Shown: piece by piece, positions 11,403 to 20,261 of the stretch
Numbering within the stretch: position 1 is the stretch's first letter
Layout: every line of letters begins with the position of its first letter
NCBI RefSeq assembly: GCF_030814315.1
Contig: NZ_JAUSUV010000001.1
Coordinates: forward strand, 124,001 to 188,000
DNA: 64,000 nucleotides
DNA from: Croceifilum oryzae
Lineage (GTDB): Bacteria > Bacillota > Bacilli > Thermoactinomycetales > Thermoactinomycetaceae
Reading direction: 5' to 3'
The notes under the pieces: model-generated
Told to the model about the DNA's origin: nothing
Database searches by the model: none
Seen by the model: only the letters and a program-made list of their open reading frames with translations
Program-made: the position numbers and the translations under genes

Positions 11403-11436
11403 AAATGGCTCTGATACCAAAACAGAGCCATTTTTT
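11403..11436 (+). terminator. Terminator after ssrA
   Basis: AAATGGCTCTG pairs perfectly with CAGAGCCATTT across a 9-nt loop, followed by a T-run. Strong intrinsic terminator. Confidence 0.92.
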
Positions 11437-11439
11437 ATA

Positions 11440-11469
11440 TTGACAGGACAAGATACCGCTTACTATAAT
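11440..11469 (+). promoter_or_regulatory. Consensus sigma-A promoter of tRNA-Thr
   Basis: Perfect TTGACA (11440-11445) and perfect TATAAT (11464-11469) with an 18-bp spacer, about 26 nt upstream of the tRNA 5' end. Confidence 0.9.
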
Positions 11470-11494
11470 GATGATGTTGTCAAAAATTCCATAC

Positions 11495-11570
11495 GCTGAT
11501 GTGGCACAGTCGGTAGCGCAATCCACTCGTAATGGATAGGTCGCAGGTTCGAATCCTGTCATCAGCACCA
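11495..11570 (+). tRNA. tRNA-Thr (anticodon CGT)
   Basis: A 76-nt cloverleaf. Acceptor GCTGATG pairs with CATCAGC, then A and encoded CCA. Anticodon stem ATCCA/TGGAT closes the loop CTCGTAA, so the anticodon is CGT, which reads ACG (Thr). The T-arm contains GGTTCGAATCC. It has its own promoter and terminator and so is a single-gene unit. Confidence 0.96.
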
Positions 11571-11576
11571 AGAGAG

Positions 11577-11611
11577 AAATCCTGTATCCGTTCATGTTGC
11601 AGGGTTTTTTT
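11577..11611 (+). terminator. Terminator after tRNA-Thr
   Basis: AAATCCTG pairs with CAGGGTTT (one G-T pair) and runs into seven Ts. Confidence 0.75.
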
Positions 11612-11660
11612 GTTGTGTCCAAAGCAATAGGGCATTTTTTATAAAAGATAGAAAATGAAA

Positions 11661-12269
11661 TTAGGTACAAACAGGCGGGAGGATGACTCTGCCTGGGCGA
11701 TTGGAAAATTGGTTGATGACAATCCATTCGTCGAGTGATGGATCATAGATATTTTGGAGACCGAAGTGGAGTACTTGTACAAATTGAGTGGAATCTGATT
11801 GATCTACATAGATGTCAGCTGACGAGACGGGGAGACGGGGATAGAATCCGGAAGGAAGCTCTGGTACGACAACGCTGGCTCGGAAATGATGGACATATCG
11901 TTTTATTTTCCCTAATAAGATCTCTGGTCCTACATACTGTGATGTGGCAAAGAAGGCGTTTAGGTCTCTCAAACTAAATTGGAAGAGTGGGGCGCAACTT
12001 TCCAGTGGTGGCAAGAACTCTGGTTGGAGTCCGGGCCACTTGTATGTGTAGGTATAAAGATGATGGTTGTAGATAAGGTTTGTAAAGTGAATGCGGTGAT
12101 GTTCGCTCCCGGCAATCATCTGGACATTGCCATTGTTTGCGTGCCAGGTAAAAGGCACATTGATTTTCAGATCGGGAACAATATAGCGACCTCTCCACCG
12201 AAAGTTTCGGCGTAGACGTGGTGGAGAAGGGGGGCATGGATGAGGCCTACCACAGTTATTTAATCGCAT
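11661..12269 (-). CDS. Conserved hypothetical protein, 202 aa
   Basis: No function recognised. The start is ATG 12269 (MRLNNCGRPHP) behind GGAGG at 12275-12279; the frame extends to 12317 but lacks a ribosome site there. The N-terminus is Cys/Pro/Arg-rich (CGRPHPCPPSPPRLRR), followed by a compact region rich in aromatics and beta pattern (YIVPDLKINVPFTW, LYTYTYKWPG). No membrane segment or signal peptide is visible. Opposite-strand frames over this locus are judged shadows because only this frame has a good ribosome site. It may be a small structural or spore-related protein, but nothing in the sequence proves that. Confidence 0.7.
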   Translation of the reverse strand: MRLNNCGRPHPCPPSPPRLRRNFRWRGRYIVPDLKINVPFTWHANNGNVQMIAGSEHHRIHFTNLIYNHHLYTYTYKWPGLQPEFLPPLESCAPLFQFSLRDLNAFFATSQYVGPEILLGKIKRYVHHFRASVVVPELPSGFYPRLPVSSADIYVDQSDSTQFVQVLHFGLQNIYDPSLDEWIVINQFSNRPGRVILPPVCT

Positions 12270-12430
12270 GTTTTTCCTCCCTAGAATCTGATTACACAGA
12301 CAATAAATGATGTGCAACTATATCATTGTGTAATATTTATATGCTAGATTTAAAGTTATGATTGGGATTGTGTCCAACGTTTCTTAAGCGTAAAAAACGA
12401 ATCACTTACTGGGAAAGCGAGAGTGAAAGT

Positions 12431-12850
12431 TTGAAAATTAGAGAAGCACACGAGGCGGATGTTCCTGAATTAAGACGTATATACTTAGAGTCCCGCCGTA
12501 AAAGCTTTCATTGGGCGGACGTTGAGAAGATGACTCTAGAGGATTTTGATCAACATACTTTAGAAGAATCTATCTTAGTAGCAGTAGAAGATCATAACAT
12601 TCTTGGGTTTGCTTCATTGTATTTACCAGATAACTTTATACACAATTTATTTGTTCATCCTGATTTTTCTGGGGAAGGCGTGGGTACTAAGTTGCTCCAA
12701 AGTTCTATTGAAAAAATGACGAAACCATTGCGATTAAAATGTGTGTCAGAAAATCATAGGGCGATGAAGTTCTACGAAGATCATGGTTGGAGGAGAGAGA
12801 GGGAAGAAGGGGATTTGGAAGAGAAGTATTGGGTAATGGTATACGAATAA
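12431..12850 (+). CDS. GNAT-family N-acetyltransferase
   Basis: About 139 aa. Recognisable GNAT features are the N-terminal IREAHEADVPELRRIY strand-helix, the central beta-4 NLFVHPDFSGEGVGTKLL with the acetyl-CoA pyrophosphate-binding loop (usually Q/RxxGxG/A; here SGEGVGT), and the late NHRAMKFYEDHGW segment. The substrate is unknown. The start is uncertain: TTG 12431 gives the normal family N-terminus, while the frame is open back to TTG 12362. Neither has a strong ribosome site. It stands alone between the unknown minus-strand gene and the carboxylesterase. Confidence 0.8.
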   Translation: MKIREAHEADVPELRRIYLESRRKSFHWADVEKMTLEDFDQHTLEESILVAVEDHNILGFASLYLPDNFIHNLFVHPDFSGEGVGTKLLQSSIEKMTKPLRLKCVSENHRAMKFYEDHGWRREREEGDLEEKYWVMVYE

Positions 12851-12995
12851 AGCCTGATTGACAACTATTATGATCACTCCATTTCTCGGGAAATGTTGCT
12901 TCATGTTTAAGTGCTAATGGTTGTCCTTTCGCAGGTTTAAAGAGAAAATGTTTGTGTTATCCTAATGGTATATGTTTAGCGGGAAATGGAGGAAG

Positions 12996-13766
12996 ATGAC
13001 AACAATGGAAACGATTCAGCGTTCTCCAGAAGCATTTTATTATCCGGGTGGAAAAATAGGCATTTTACTTATACATGGATTTACAGGTTCTGCATCAGAA
13101 ATGCGACCAATGGGTCAATATTTTCAGGAGTTAGGGTATTCTGTGTGTGCTCCCCTTTTAAAAGGACATGGTACCACTCCAGAGGATTTACAAAAATCAA
13201 ATCGTCATGACTGGTTTCAAGATGTTCTAGATGCGTATGACCACCTTAAGCAATCGGGTGTGGAGAAGATATACGCTGCGGGGCTATCTATGGGTGGAGT
13301 ATTAGCATTAAAACTGGCAATGAACCGTCCGCTCGCTGGAGTGATTACCATGTGTTCGCCTATCTGGATACAAGATAAGCGGACGAAGTATGTAGAGATC
13401 GTTCATTTTTTTGCTCCTAACTTATATCATACATCCCAGAAGAGAAGCACGAGAAGCGCACAGATTCAAAATGCCATGATTCCGGTTACCCGAACTCCAT
13501 TAGGTAGCATCGCTCAACTTCTAAAGCTGATCCGTGAGGTAAGACGGAAACTGCATGAAGTGAAAATACCTGCCTACATTGTTCAATCGACAATCGATGA
13601 GACAGTAAAGCCTGAGAGTGCGGATTATATCTATGCAAATATAAAATCCAGAGATAAAGAATTATCTTGGTTTGAGAAGTCTTGTCATATTATTACATTG
13701 GATCGGGAACGAAAAGTTTTATTCGGTGAGGTTGAGGATTTCATTAAACGAATTGAAAAGGAATGA
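12996..13766 (+). CDS. est: Carboxylesterase, Est30/YvaK type
   Basis: Alpha/beta hydrolase that cleaves short-chain esters, 256 aa. The oxyanion-hole LLIHGFTG lies near residue 24, the nucleophile is Ser98 in GLSMGG, the acid is Asp in QSTIDETVKP, and the histidine is in SCHIITLD, each matching the Est30 pattern. Starts at ATG 12996 or ATG 13005 are both possible; GGAGG at 12988-12992 is close to the first and far from the second. In Bacillus this gene lies between secG and rnr; here it has been separated from them and lies past ssrA. Confidence 0.9.
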   Translation: MTTMETIQRSPEAFYYPGGKIGILLIHGFTGSASEMRPMGQYFQELGYSVCAPLLKGHGTTPEDLQKSNRHDWFQDVLDAYDHLKQSGVEKIYAAGLSMGGVLALKLAMNRPLAGVITMCSPIWIQDKRTKYVEIVHFFAPNLYHTSQKRSTRSAQIQNAMIPVTRTPLGSIAQLLKLIREVRRKLHEVKIPAYIVQSTIDETVKPESADYIYANIKSRDKELSWFEKSCHIITLDRERKVLFGEVEDFIKRIEKE

Positions 13767-13783
13767 GGATTTTTCATCAGAAG

Positions 13784-13814
13784 AAATTCTTTATGACCAG
13801 TAAAGGATTTTTTT
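13784..13814 (+). terminator. Terminator after est
   Basis: AAATTCTTTA (13784-13793) pairs with TAAAGGATTT (13801-13810) around a 7-nt loop, then more Ts. Confidence 0.78.
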
Positions 13815-13852
13815 GGTTATAAACGTATATTGCGGAAGGGAGAGGTCGACAT

Positions 13853-14566
13853 ATGTATAAGATACTGATTGTAGAAGACGATCAGAAAATTGCTCAACTT
13901 TTATCAAATCACTTGCTTAAATTTGGTTATGAACCAATTCTAGTAGATGACTTTGACCAGATAGATGATCTATTTCTAAAGCACTCTCCGCATGTTGTTT
14001 TACTGGATATCAATCTTCCTAAGTATGATGGCTATTATTGGTGTAAACGAATTCGTCAACTTTCTTCATGCCCGATTATCTTTGTTTCGGCACGGATTGG
14101 GGAGATGGATCAGGTCATGGCGATTGAATATGGGGCAGATGACTTTATTACGAAGCCTTTTTCTTATGATATCGTGATGGCCAAGATTAAGAGTCAAATC
14201 CGGCGTAGCTATGGTGAATTTTCTGCGACCGCTTCCTCAGATAAGGAGCGAGAAATTCTCTTTCATGGGTTAATTTTGTACCCAGAACGACTTGAGTTAC
14301 ATTTCCGTGATCAAAAATTGTTCCTAGTGAAGAAGGAGATGGATATGTTAGATCTGCTCATAGGCGCATATCCCCGGGCTGTCAAAAGGAATAAGCTACT
14401 CGAGCATGTGTGGGATGAGCAACTATTTATAGGTGAAAACACACTAAATGTATACATAGCCAGACTGCGAAAGAAGTTACAAGAATTAGAGATCGATCAT
14501 GCGATTGAGACGGTAAAGGGAGTGGGTTATCGAATTCATGTTACGTGGGAGGAAAACGTGGAATGA
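13853..14566 (+). CDS. Response regulator, BceR/OmpR type
   Basis: A 237-aa transcription factor. The receiver domain (1-120) has the acidic pair Asp9-Asp10, phospho-acceptor Asp52 in LLDINLP, and the KPF loop Lys. A winged-helix Trans_reg_C domain follows (about 135-235, ending IETVKGVGYRI). It overlaps the histidine kinase gene by 4 nt. By family and neighbours it is the regulator of a Bce-type module that senses cell-wall-active peptides and switches on a BceAB transporter; that transporter pair is encoded convergently just downstream. Confidence 0.93.
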   Translation: MYKILIVEDDQKIAQLLSNHLLKFGYEPILVDDFDQIDDLFLKHSPHVVLLDINLPKYDGYYWCKRIRQLSSCPIIFVSARIGEMDQVMAIEYGADDFITKPFSYDIVMAKIKSQIRRSYGEFSATASSDKEREILFHGLILYPERLELHFRDQKLFLVKKEMDMLDLLIGAYPRAVKRNKLLEHVWDEQLFIGENTLNVYIARLRKKLQELEIDHAIETVKGVGYRIHVTWEENVE

Positions 14567-15546
14567 GGTTGTTCTTTAAGGTATACAGCCCTTTTGTCCT
14601 GATCTATGTGCTCCAATTCTTACTCCTATACTATACGCTTCGGTATTTAGATGCAGTGACGATCACAGGAAATGTCCTTTATATATTTTTAGTAAGCTTA
14701 TTTCCGTTTGCCATGTTTCTGCTGGTCCGCTTTGGAATGGAGAGATCGTTCTATCAAAGATTGGAAAAGGAGTGGGACCAAGGAGATGAGTTCTTAGGGA
14801 TTCAAAATCAAACTCCCCTGACAGATGCGGTGAAAAAAACGTTTTCCAAACAGCATCGTCTTCTTCGTTTAGCTTCGCAAGAGGAACTCAAGGAGAAACA
14901 AGAACATATCGATTTTATTTATCACTGGGTACACCAATTAAAAACCCCTTTATCTGCCTTGAAGCTAACTGTCCAAGCAGAAGAGGCTTTGGAGAGCGCT
15001 GATGATATGCAAGAGGAGATTGATCGGATCGAGCATAGTTTAAACATGGTGTTATATTTATCGCGCATCAAATCATTTTTAAATGATTTTTACGTAGAAC
15101 AAGTCTCGTTAAATCAAATGGCAACGGAAACGATCAATGAAATGAAACGTCTCTTTATTCGAAAGGAAATTTTCCCTGTGATCGAAGCAGAGCAAGAATT
15201 TACGGTTCCGTCAGATCGCAAATGGTTAAAATTTGTTCTATTTCAATTGCTGACCAATGCGATTCGTTACACTTCTGGAGAGAGTAAAAGAATCAAGATT
15301 CGGATCGGTCAGAGGGGCAGGGAAGTATATCTGTCTGTGATCGATCAGGGGGTGGGGATTGCCTCGGAGGACATTCCCCGCGTATTTGACTTGTACTTTA
15401 CTGGGAAAAACGGACGTGTATTTGGTGAGTCGACGGGTATTGGACTCTTTCTCGTGAAAAAGATTTGTGATGAACTAACACATGAAGTACACATTCAATC
15501 CGAGTTAAACCAAGGAACAAAGGTAACGATTGTATTCCAGCAATAA
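14563..15546 (+). CDS. Sensor histidine kinase, BceS-like intramembrane-sensing type
   Basis: A 327-aa kinase from ATG 14563, which overlaps the regulator's stop; GGGAGG at 14547-14552 is its ribosome site. Two N-terminal membrane helices (about 9-28 and 37-57) are joined by a very short outside loop, the mark of intramembrane-sensing kinases that rely on their ABC permease as sensor. Phosphorylated His124 lies in YHWVHQLKTPLSA. The ATPase domain shows N (QLLTNAIRY), G1 (DQGVGI) and G2 (GESTGIGLFL) boxes. Its stop is 6 nt from the stop of the convergent permease gene. Confidence 0.93.
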   Translation: MRLFFKVYSPFVLIYVLQFLLLYYTLRYLDAVTITGNVLYIFLVSLFPFAMFLLVRFGMERSFYQRLEKEWDQGDEFLGIQNQTPLTDAVKKTFSKQHRLLRLASQEELKEKQEHIDFIYHWVHQLKTPLSALKLTVQAEEALESADDMQEEIDRIEHSLNMVLYLSRIKSFLNDFYVEQVSLNQMATETINEMKRLFIRKEIFPVIEAEQEFTVPSDRKWLKFVLFQLLTNAIRYTSGESKRIKIRIGQRGREVYLSVIDQGVGIASEDIPRVFDLYFTGKNGRVFGESTGIGLFLVKKICDELTHEVHIQSELNQGTKVTIVFQQ

Positions 15547-15552
15547 GCAAAG

Positions 15553-17505
15553 TCAGTTCTTCCCTTGATCCAAGTAGTGAAAGACTGTACGAATATACTT
15601 GGAGCGAATCCATATGAAATAGAGAATTTGGATTGCGCCGAAGATGGTAATGACCTGAAGGATTTTATCAAATGGCGCCCATTCTATGTTTTCTTGGTTC
15701 CAGAGAACAAGAATTATGTAAGTATGGACAGAAGCGATGATAAAGGGAGAGAAGAAGAAAATGACTAATTGTTGAGTGATGATCCGCCTGATTTCTTTTC
15801 GTTTGAGTCCGATTTTGGTTAAGTTGTGATACTTTTCTCTTTCTCCTTGGATGTCTGCGAATAAGCGGAAGTAGAGGAAGCTGATCGCCGCAATGAAGAA
15901 GACCATACTAATAAAAGAACCAATAAAGAAATAGGTTTTATTGTGTATCAAATCTGATTGAAAATAATTCGCTGCAGTTTTTATTACCCTAGGTCCTATA
16001 TTAAATCGTTCTGTGAGTTGTGCACTAAAGTCCCCTAGACGAGTCCAATTCGGAATCTGATACTCTACAAACGTGTATGTGGGGTACTTTGCTTTCACTT
16101 GGCGATAAAATGTATCGCTAATTACATAGTAGATCTGTGCCCCGAAATTCAAAAAAGGTTTATCCGTTACTTCGATTACGTTTATCTTTCTGTCTCCTAT
16201 TTCCATCTCTTGATACCCAATCTCAGCTAGAGGATCCGTCCCTGGTCCCCAACTTTTCCAAATCAACACGAGAGAATCATTTTCCTTTAGAGAAATCATA
16301 TCCCTACCTAGAAAACGAGCCAATTGATTAAAATTGGAGTTAGATATAAGTGCTATAGCAGGTTCATTTCTGGTCTGGTCCTCGATCTTGTTTAAAGCGA
16401 GCACTGGAATTTGGACTCTCTCAAATTCATATCCATTCTTTTTTAGATACGTATCGATGTAATTTATATTTTCTTTTAGCTGTTTGTCTTGAGGAAACGA
16501 TAAATATGAGATAGGACCGACGAAGTCCTTTATTACTTGCTCTGCTGTATACAGATAGCCTGTATACAAACTTGCTGTAAACGTGATAGAAATCGTGATT
16601 AATACAGTAGAAATAAACAAATTTCGAGCATTCTGCTTTGCTTGATGAGCTAGGTTAGAGACCCAAAGCAAGTTAGTTTTATGAAAATAAAAGCGCGAAC
16701 TTCGTTTTAATAACGTGATACCTAAAGCACTGACTTGGGAGAATATGAGATACGTAATAATGGTTAGAATGATGAAGATAGCGAGGATGTTGTCGTACTC
16801 TAAGTATTCCACCACTTTTGCAAGGAATAGGTTATTTAGTCCATTTTGATGTTGGATGGTGTTCACTAATAAGCTATACAGGAACAGGACGATCGTGATA
16901 CCAAATATAGCTGATAAGAGGGGCGCTTTCGGCCGACGATTTTGTTTTCTACTTTTGGTTAATAGGTAGTAAACGTTTTTGGAGCGTACAAATAAGGGAG
17001 ATAAAATGGACACCAACATAAATAAACTGATGAACGCGATAAAGGTTAACACAATTGGAGTAGAGCTCCATTTAAATTCGAAGCGGAACTGAAATATCAT
17101 GGATATGACGAAAAAGAAGTACTTCGAAAAGAGAAGACCTAGTAGGATTCCAGAGATAATCGAAATGAAACCAATCAGGACATTTTCGAAAAACATTAGT
17201 TTGATGAATTGTTGATCTGTGATGCCCAGTAGGCGAAGGACACCAAATTCTCCCCACCGTCTATGGAGAAAAGTTCCAAATGAGTACAAAATAAATACTA
17301 ATGAACATCCATACTGATAAGGTAGGATAGCCGTTAATAATACAGTTAAGTTCATAGATTTATTTGCTATATGCATATCGGGATGAAAGTAAGCGACTGA
17401 AAAGATAAAAAAGACCATAACCGAAATGGTACTTGCCATAAAGAAGGCTAAATAGGAGGAGAGATTTCGTTGTACATTGCGTAAGGCAAACTGCTTAAAA
17501 GTCAT
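15553..17505 (-). CDS. ABC permease, BceB-like
   Basis: Integral membrane permease of 650 aa starting MTFKQFALRNVQRN at ATG 17505, with GGGAGGAGCC just upstream; the frame open to 17535 lacks that support. The layout matches BceB: one N-terminal helix, FtsX-type groups of helices, a large outside domain (roughly residues 310-520) that binds the peptide antibiotic, and three C-terminal helices. It overlaps the ATPase gene by 11 nt. With the neighbouring two-component system it is expected to sense and detoxify peptides such as bacitracin or lantibiotics; the specific ligand cannot be read from sequence. Confidence 0.9.
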   Translation of the reverse strand: MTFKQFALRNVQRNLSSYLAFFMASTISVMVFFIFSVAYFHPDMHIANKSMNLTVLLTAILPYQYGCSLVFILYSFGTFLHRRWGEFGVLRLLGITDQQFIKLMFFENVLIGFISIISGILLGLLFSKYFFFVISMIFQFRFEFKWSSTPIVLTFIAFISLFMLVSILSPLFVRSKNVYYLLTKSRKQNRRPKAPLLSAIFGITIVLFLYSLLVNTIQHQNGLNNLFLAKVVEYLEYDNILAIFIILTIITYLIFSQVSALGITLLKRSSRFYFHKTNLLWVSNLAHQAKQNARNLFISTVLITISITFTASLYTGYLYTAEQVIKDFVGPISYLSFPQDKQLKENINYIDTYLKKNGYEFERVQIPVLALNKIEDQTRNEPAIALISNSNFNQLARFLGRDMISLKENDSLVLIWKSWGPGTDPLAEIGYQEMEIGDRKINVIEVTDKPFLNFGAQIYYVISDTFYRQVKAKYPTYTFVEYQIPNWTRLGDFSAQLTERFNIGPRVIKTAANYFQSDLIHNKTYFFIGSFISMVFFIAAISFLYFRLFADIQGEREKYHNLTKIGLKRKEIRRIITQQLVIFFFSPFIIASVHTYIILVLWNQENIEWAPFDKILQVITIFGAIQILYFIWIRSKYIRTVFHYLDQGKN

Positions 17506-18250
17506 ATCTGGCTCCTCCCAGTAATGAAAGTACATTTAAAATCTCATGGTAAAAATCTTGTTGCTTTTCTCCACGGTACATTTCGTTATAAATCCGCCCA
17601 TCTTTAATAAAGATGACACGGTGACAATGGCTAGCTACGATAGGATCATGTGTCACCATTAAAATGGTTACACCGAAATCTTGATTCATCTGTTCTAAGA
17701 CGCTTAATACATCGTGAGATGAGCGGGAATCTAAGTTCCCTGTAGGCTCGTCTGCGAGTAAGAGGGAAGGCCGATGAATGATTGCACGTGCGATGGCTAC
17801 TCGTTGAGCCTGACCGCCGGATATTTCAAACGGAAAGCGTTCAAGGATCTCGGTTAATCTTAATTGCATTGCTATTTCCTGTAATGCTTGCTTCATAGCA
17901 GAGAATCGGGTTCCTTCTAGTGCTAGGGGTAGAAGGATGTTTTCACGTATGGTGAGTGAGTCCATCAGGTTGAAATCTTGAAAGACAAAACCTAAGTTGG
18001 ACCGGCGAAACTGAGCTAACGAATCTTCCGATAAACGGTGAAGGTCTTGGTTTAACAACAAGACTTGTCCTGAAGTAGGGAAATCGTTTGTGGAGATCAC
18101 ATTGAGTAAGGTTGACTTTCCACTTCCAGAAGGACCCATCACACCTACAAATTCACCACTTTTCACTGTGAAGTCTATATCATCGAGGGCCTGATAGGAG
18201 ACAGTTCCTTCATAAATTTTACATACTTTTTTCAATTCCAGTTCATTCAT
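17495..18250 (-). CDS. ABC transporter ATP-binding protein, BceA-like
   Basis: A 251-aa ATPase. Walker A GPSGSGKST at residues 39-47, Q-loop near FVFQDFN, signature ISGGQAQR (Ile for the usual Leu), Walker B LLLADEPTGNLD and switch His in VTHDP. The NLDS after Walker B is typical of the MacB/LolD/BceA group. AGGGGGC precedes the ATG at 18250. It is the first gene of the minus-strand transporter operon; BceR-type regulators act at the promoter upstream of this gene, i.e. within 18251-18400. Confidence 0.94.
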   Translation of the reverse strand: MNELELKKVCKIYEGTVSYQALDDIDFTVKSGEFVGVMGPSGSGKSTLLNVISTNDFPTSGQVLLLNQDLHRLSEDSLAQFRRSNLGFVFQDFNLMDSLTIRENILLPLALEGTRFSAMKQALQEIAMQLRLTEILERFPFEISGGQAQRVAIARAIIHRPSLLLADEPTGNLDSRSSHDVLSVLEQMNQDFGVTILMVTHDPIVASHCHRVIFIKDGRIYNEMYRGEKQQDFYHEILNVLSLLGGARYDF

Positions 18251-18592
18251 CTTCGTCCTGCCCCCTATTTTGAACTTGTGTTATCTTATTTTCTCATTTT
18301 CTTCTATTTTTACACGGATTACGAAATATAGGTACACTTTAAGGGATGCATGTACTTATTTCTATCGAAAATGCATAACAGATCGATTACACATTTGTAA
18401 GCTTACTACTCAAAACCGCATCATAAAGAGGAATTTATATTTAAAGAATAGAATTAATACTATTGCATGAGTATCAAATCAGGAATGAACGAGAAATACG
18501 TTTTTGTACGTATTCTATGGGTATTTTCTCATATGACGTTAATTTTCCGATTAAACTGAACTTTTCATTACCAATCAAAGGAGCAGATGCAC
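18251..18592. promoter_or_regulatory. Divergent intergenic region with a 7-bp inverted repeat
   Basis: This 340-nt AT-rich gap separates the BceA-like gene from the acyl-CoA ligase and must hold both promoters. AATACGT (18495-18501) and ACGTATT (18508-18514) form a perfect inverted repeat with a 6-nt centre, about 80 nt before the ligase start; it could be an operator. No gene is seen. Confidence 0.35.
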
Positions 18593-20221
18593 ATGATGAT
18601 GAATGTTCCACTTACTGTACCTATGATGTTTGAACATGCAGAGCGTTATTTTTCGAAGAAGGTAGTGATTTCTCGAACAGCTGGGGGTATTCATCGCTTT
18701 ACGTATGGAGAGATTTCGCAAAGAACACGTCGTCTTGCCCATGCATTAGAAAAGCTAGGAGTCCAGAAAGGGGATCGGGTGGGGACGCTTGCGTGGAATC
18801 ATCATCGCCATCTAGAGGCATATTTTGCGATTCCCAGCATAGGAGCTGTCCTGCATACCATTAATATTCGGCTGTCTCCTCAACAGATCGCTTATATTAT
18901 CAATCACGCGGAAGATAACGTTCTCCTGATTGATCCAGATATTCTTCCACTTGTAGAAGCAATTGCGCCACATCTTTCTACTGTAAAGGCGTTTGTGCTC
19001 ATGTCTAATACAGATCTCCCGGACTCTCCTTTAAAGCCACTCTATTCTTATGAGACACTTTTAGCAGAATCAGACCCTGCTTTTTCGTTCCCATCAATAG
19101 AAGACGAGAATCAAGCGGCGGGTATGTGTTATACATCGGCTACAACCGGGAATCCCAAAGGGGTGGTTTATACCCACCGTAGTATCGTCCTTCATGCGAT
19201 GGCTCTTGGTTTGGCGGATAGTACAGCCGTTTCGGAAAGGGATACAGTTTTAACCGTCGTGCCGATGTTTCATGTGAATGCGTGGGGTTTACCGTTTGCA
19301 TGTGTATGGTTTGGGAGTACTCAGGTCTTACCAGGACCTTATTTCACTCCTCAATTGCTGGCTGAGTTGATTGAATCAGAGCAGGTTACCGTTACAGGTG
19401 GTGTTCCGACCATCTGGTTAGGGTTACTGAAGGAATTAGAGCAGAAGGTTTATAATCTCTCTAGCTTGCGTGGTGTGTTATGCGGTGGCTCAGCAGCACC
19501 ACTCGCGATGGTACGAGCTTTTGAAGAGAAGTGGAAAGTTCCATTTTATCATGCGTATGGTATGACGGAGACAAGCCCGCTAGTATCATTTGCGAGATTA
19601 AAAAGCTATCAAGATGGTTCTGAGGAAGATCGCATCCAATCACTGACGAGACAAGGATACATGGTACAGGGAACCGAGATGAAAGTAGTGGGAGCAGAGG
19701 GCGAAGTAAAATGGGATGACAGAGAGATGGGCGAGCTGTTACTTCGGGGTCCTTGGATTGCAAGCGAATATTATCGAGATGAGCGAAGCGACGATACATT
19801 TAAAGACGGATGGCTTCATACAGGGGACGTTGTAACGGTAGATGAGGAAGGTTCTATCAAAGTGGTGGATCGAACGAAGGATTTAATTAAGAGTGGTGGA
19901 GAGTGGATTTCATCCGTTGATCTAGAGAATACTCTTATGACACATGAAGCCGTTTTTGAAGCTTGTGTGGTGGGGATTCCCCATGAAAAATGGGAGGAGC
20001 GTCCATTGGCATGTATCGTCTTAAAGGATTTGTATAAGGGGCAAAATCTCAAATTAGAGATTCTCCAATTTTTACACACTCAGTTTGCTAGGTGGTGGAT
20101 TCCAGACGATATTGTGTTTGTAGATGAGATTCCGAAATCGGGAGTAGGAAAGTTCCTCAAGCGAGAGCTTCGTGAGCAGTGGCAAGATTACTATGTAGGG
20201 AGCACAACCGTTATTGATTAA
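18593..20221 (+). CDS. Fatty-acyl-CoA/AMP-dependent synthetase
   Basis: An ANL-superfamily enzyme of about 542 aa that adenylates a carboxylic acid and transfers it to CoA. The P-loop YTSATTGNPKGVVYTH lies near residues 177-192, the YGMTETSP motif near 320, the GWLHTGD hinge near 403 and the C-terminal catalytic Lys in KSGVGKFLKREL. The sequence is closest in style to medium/long-chain AlkK/FadD-like ligases. AAAGGAG at 18577-18583 fits ATG 18593 (9-nt spacing) better than ATG 18587. No beta-oxidation genes lie nearby, so the pathway is unknown. Confidence 0.88.
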   Translation: MMMNVPLTVPMMFEHAERYFSKKVVISRTAGGIHRFTYGEISQRTRRLAHALEKLGVQKGDRVGTLAWNHHRHLEAYFAIPSIGAVLHTINIRLSPQQIAYIINHAEDNVLLIDPDILPLVEAIAPHLSTVKAFVLMSNTDLPDSPLKPLYSYETLLAESDPAFSFPSIEDENQAAGMCYTSATTGNPKGVVYTHRSIVLHAMALGLADSTAVSERDTVLTVVPMFHVNAWGLPFACVWFGSTQVLPGPYFTPQLLAELIESEQVTVTGGVPTIWLGLLKELEQKVYNLSSLRGVLCGGSAAPLAMVRAFEEKWKVPFYHAYGMTETSPLVSFARLKSYQDGSEEDRIQSLTRQGYMVQGTEMKVVGAEGEVKWDDREMGELLLRGPWIASEYYRDERSDDTFKDGWLHTGDVVTVDEEGSIKVVDRTKDLIKSGGEWISSVDLENTLMTHEAVFEACVVGIPHEKWEERPLACIVLKDLYKGQNLKLEILQFLHTQFARWWIPDDIVFVDEIPKSGVGKFLKRELREQWQDYYVGSTTVID

Positions 20222-20228
20222 CGTGAAA

Positions 20229-20261
20229 AGACATGGCAGAGATCACTTTGCCATGTTTTTT
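20229..20261. terminator. Bidirectional terminator between the acyl-CoA ligase and YetF genes
   Basis: ACATGGCA (20231-20238) pairs with TGCCATGT (20249-20256), followed by a T-run on the plus strand and by a shorter one on the minus strand. The two flanking genes converge here. Confidence 0.8.

Noticed and set aside
11735-12215. Two plus-strand open frames opposite the 202-aa unknown gene
   Set aside because: Neither has a ribosome site or a family-like sequence, while the minus-strand frame has GGAGG at the right distance.
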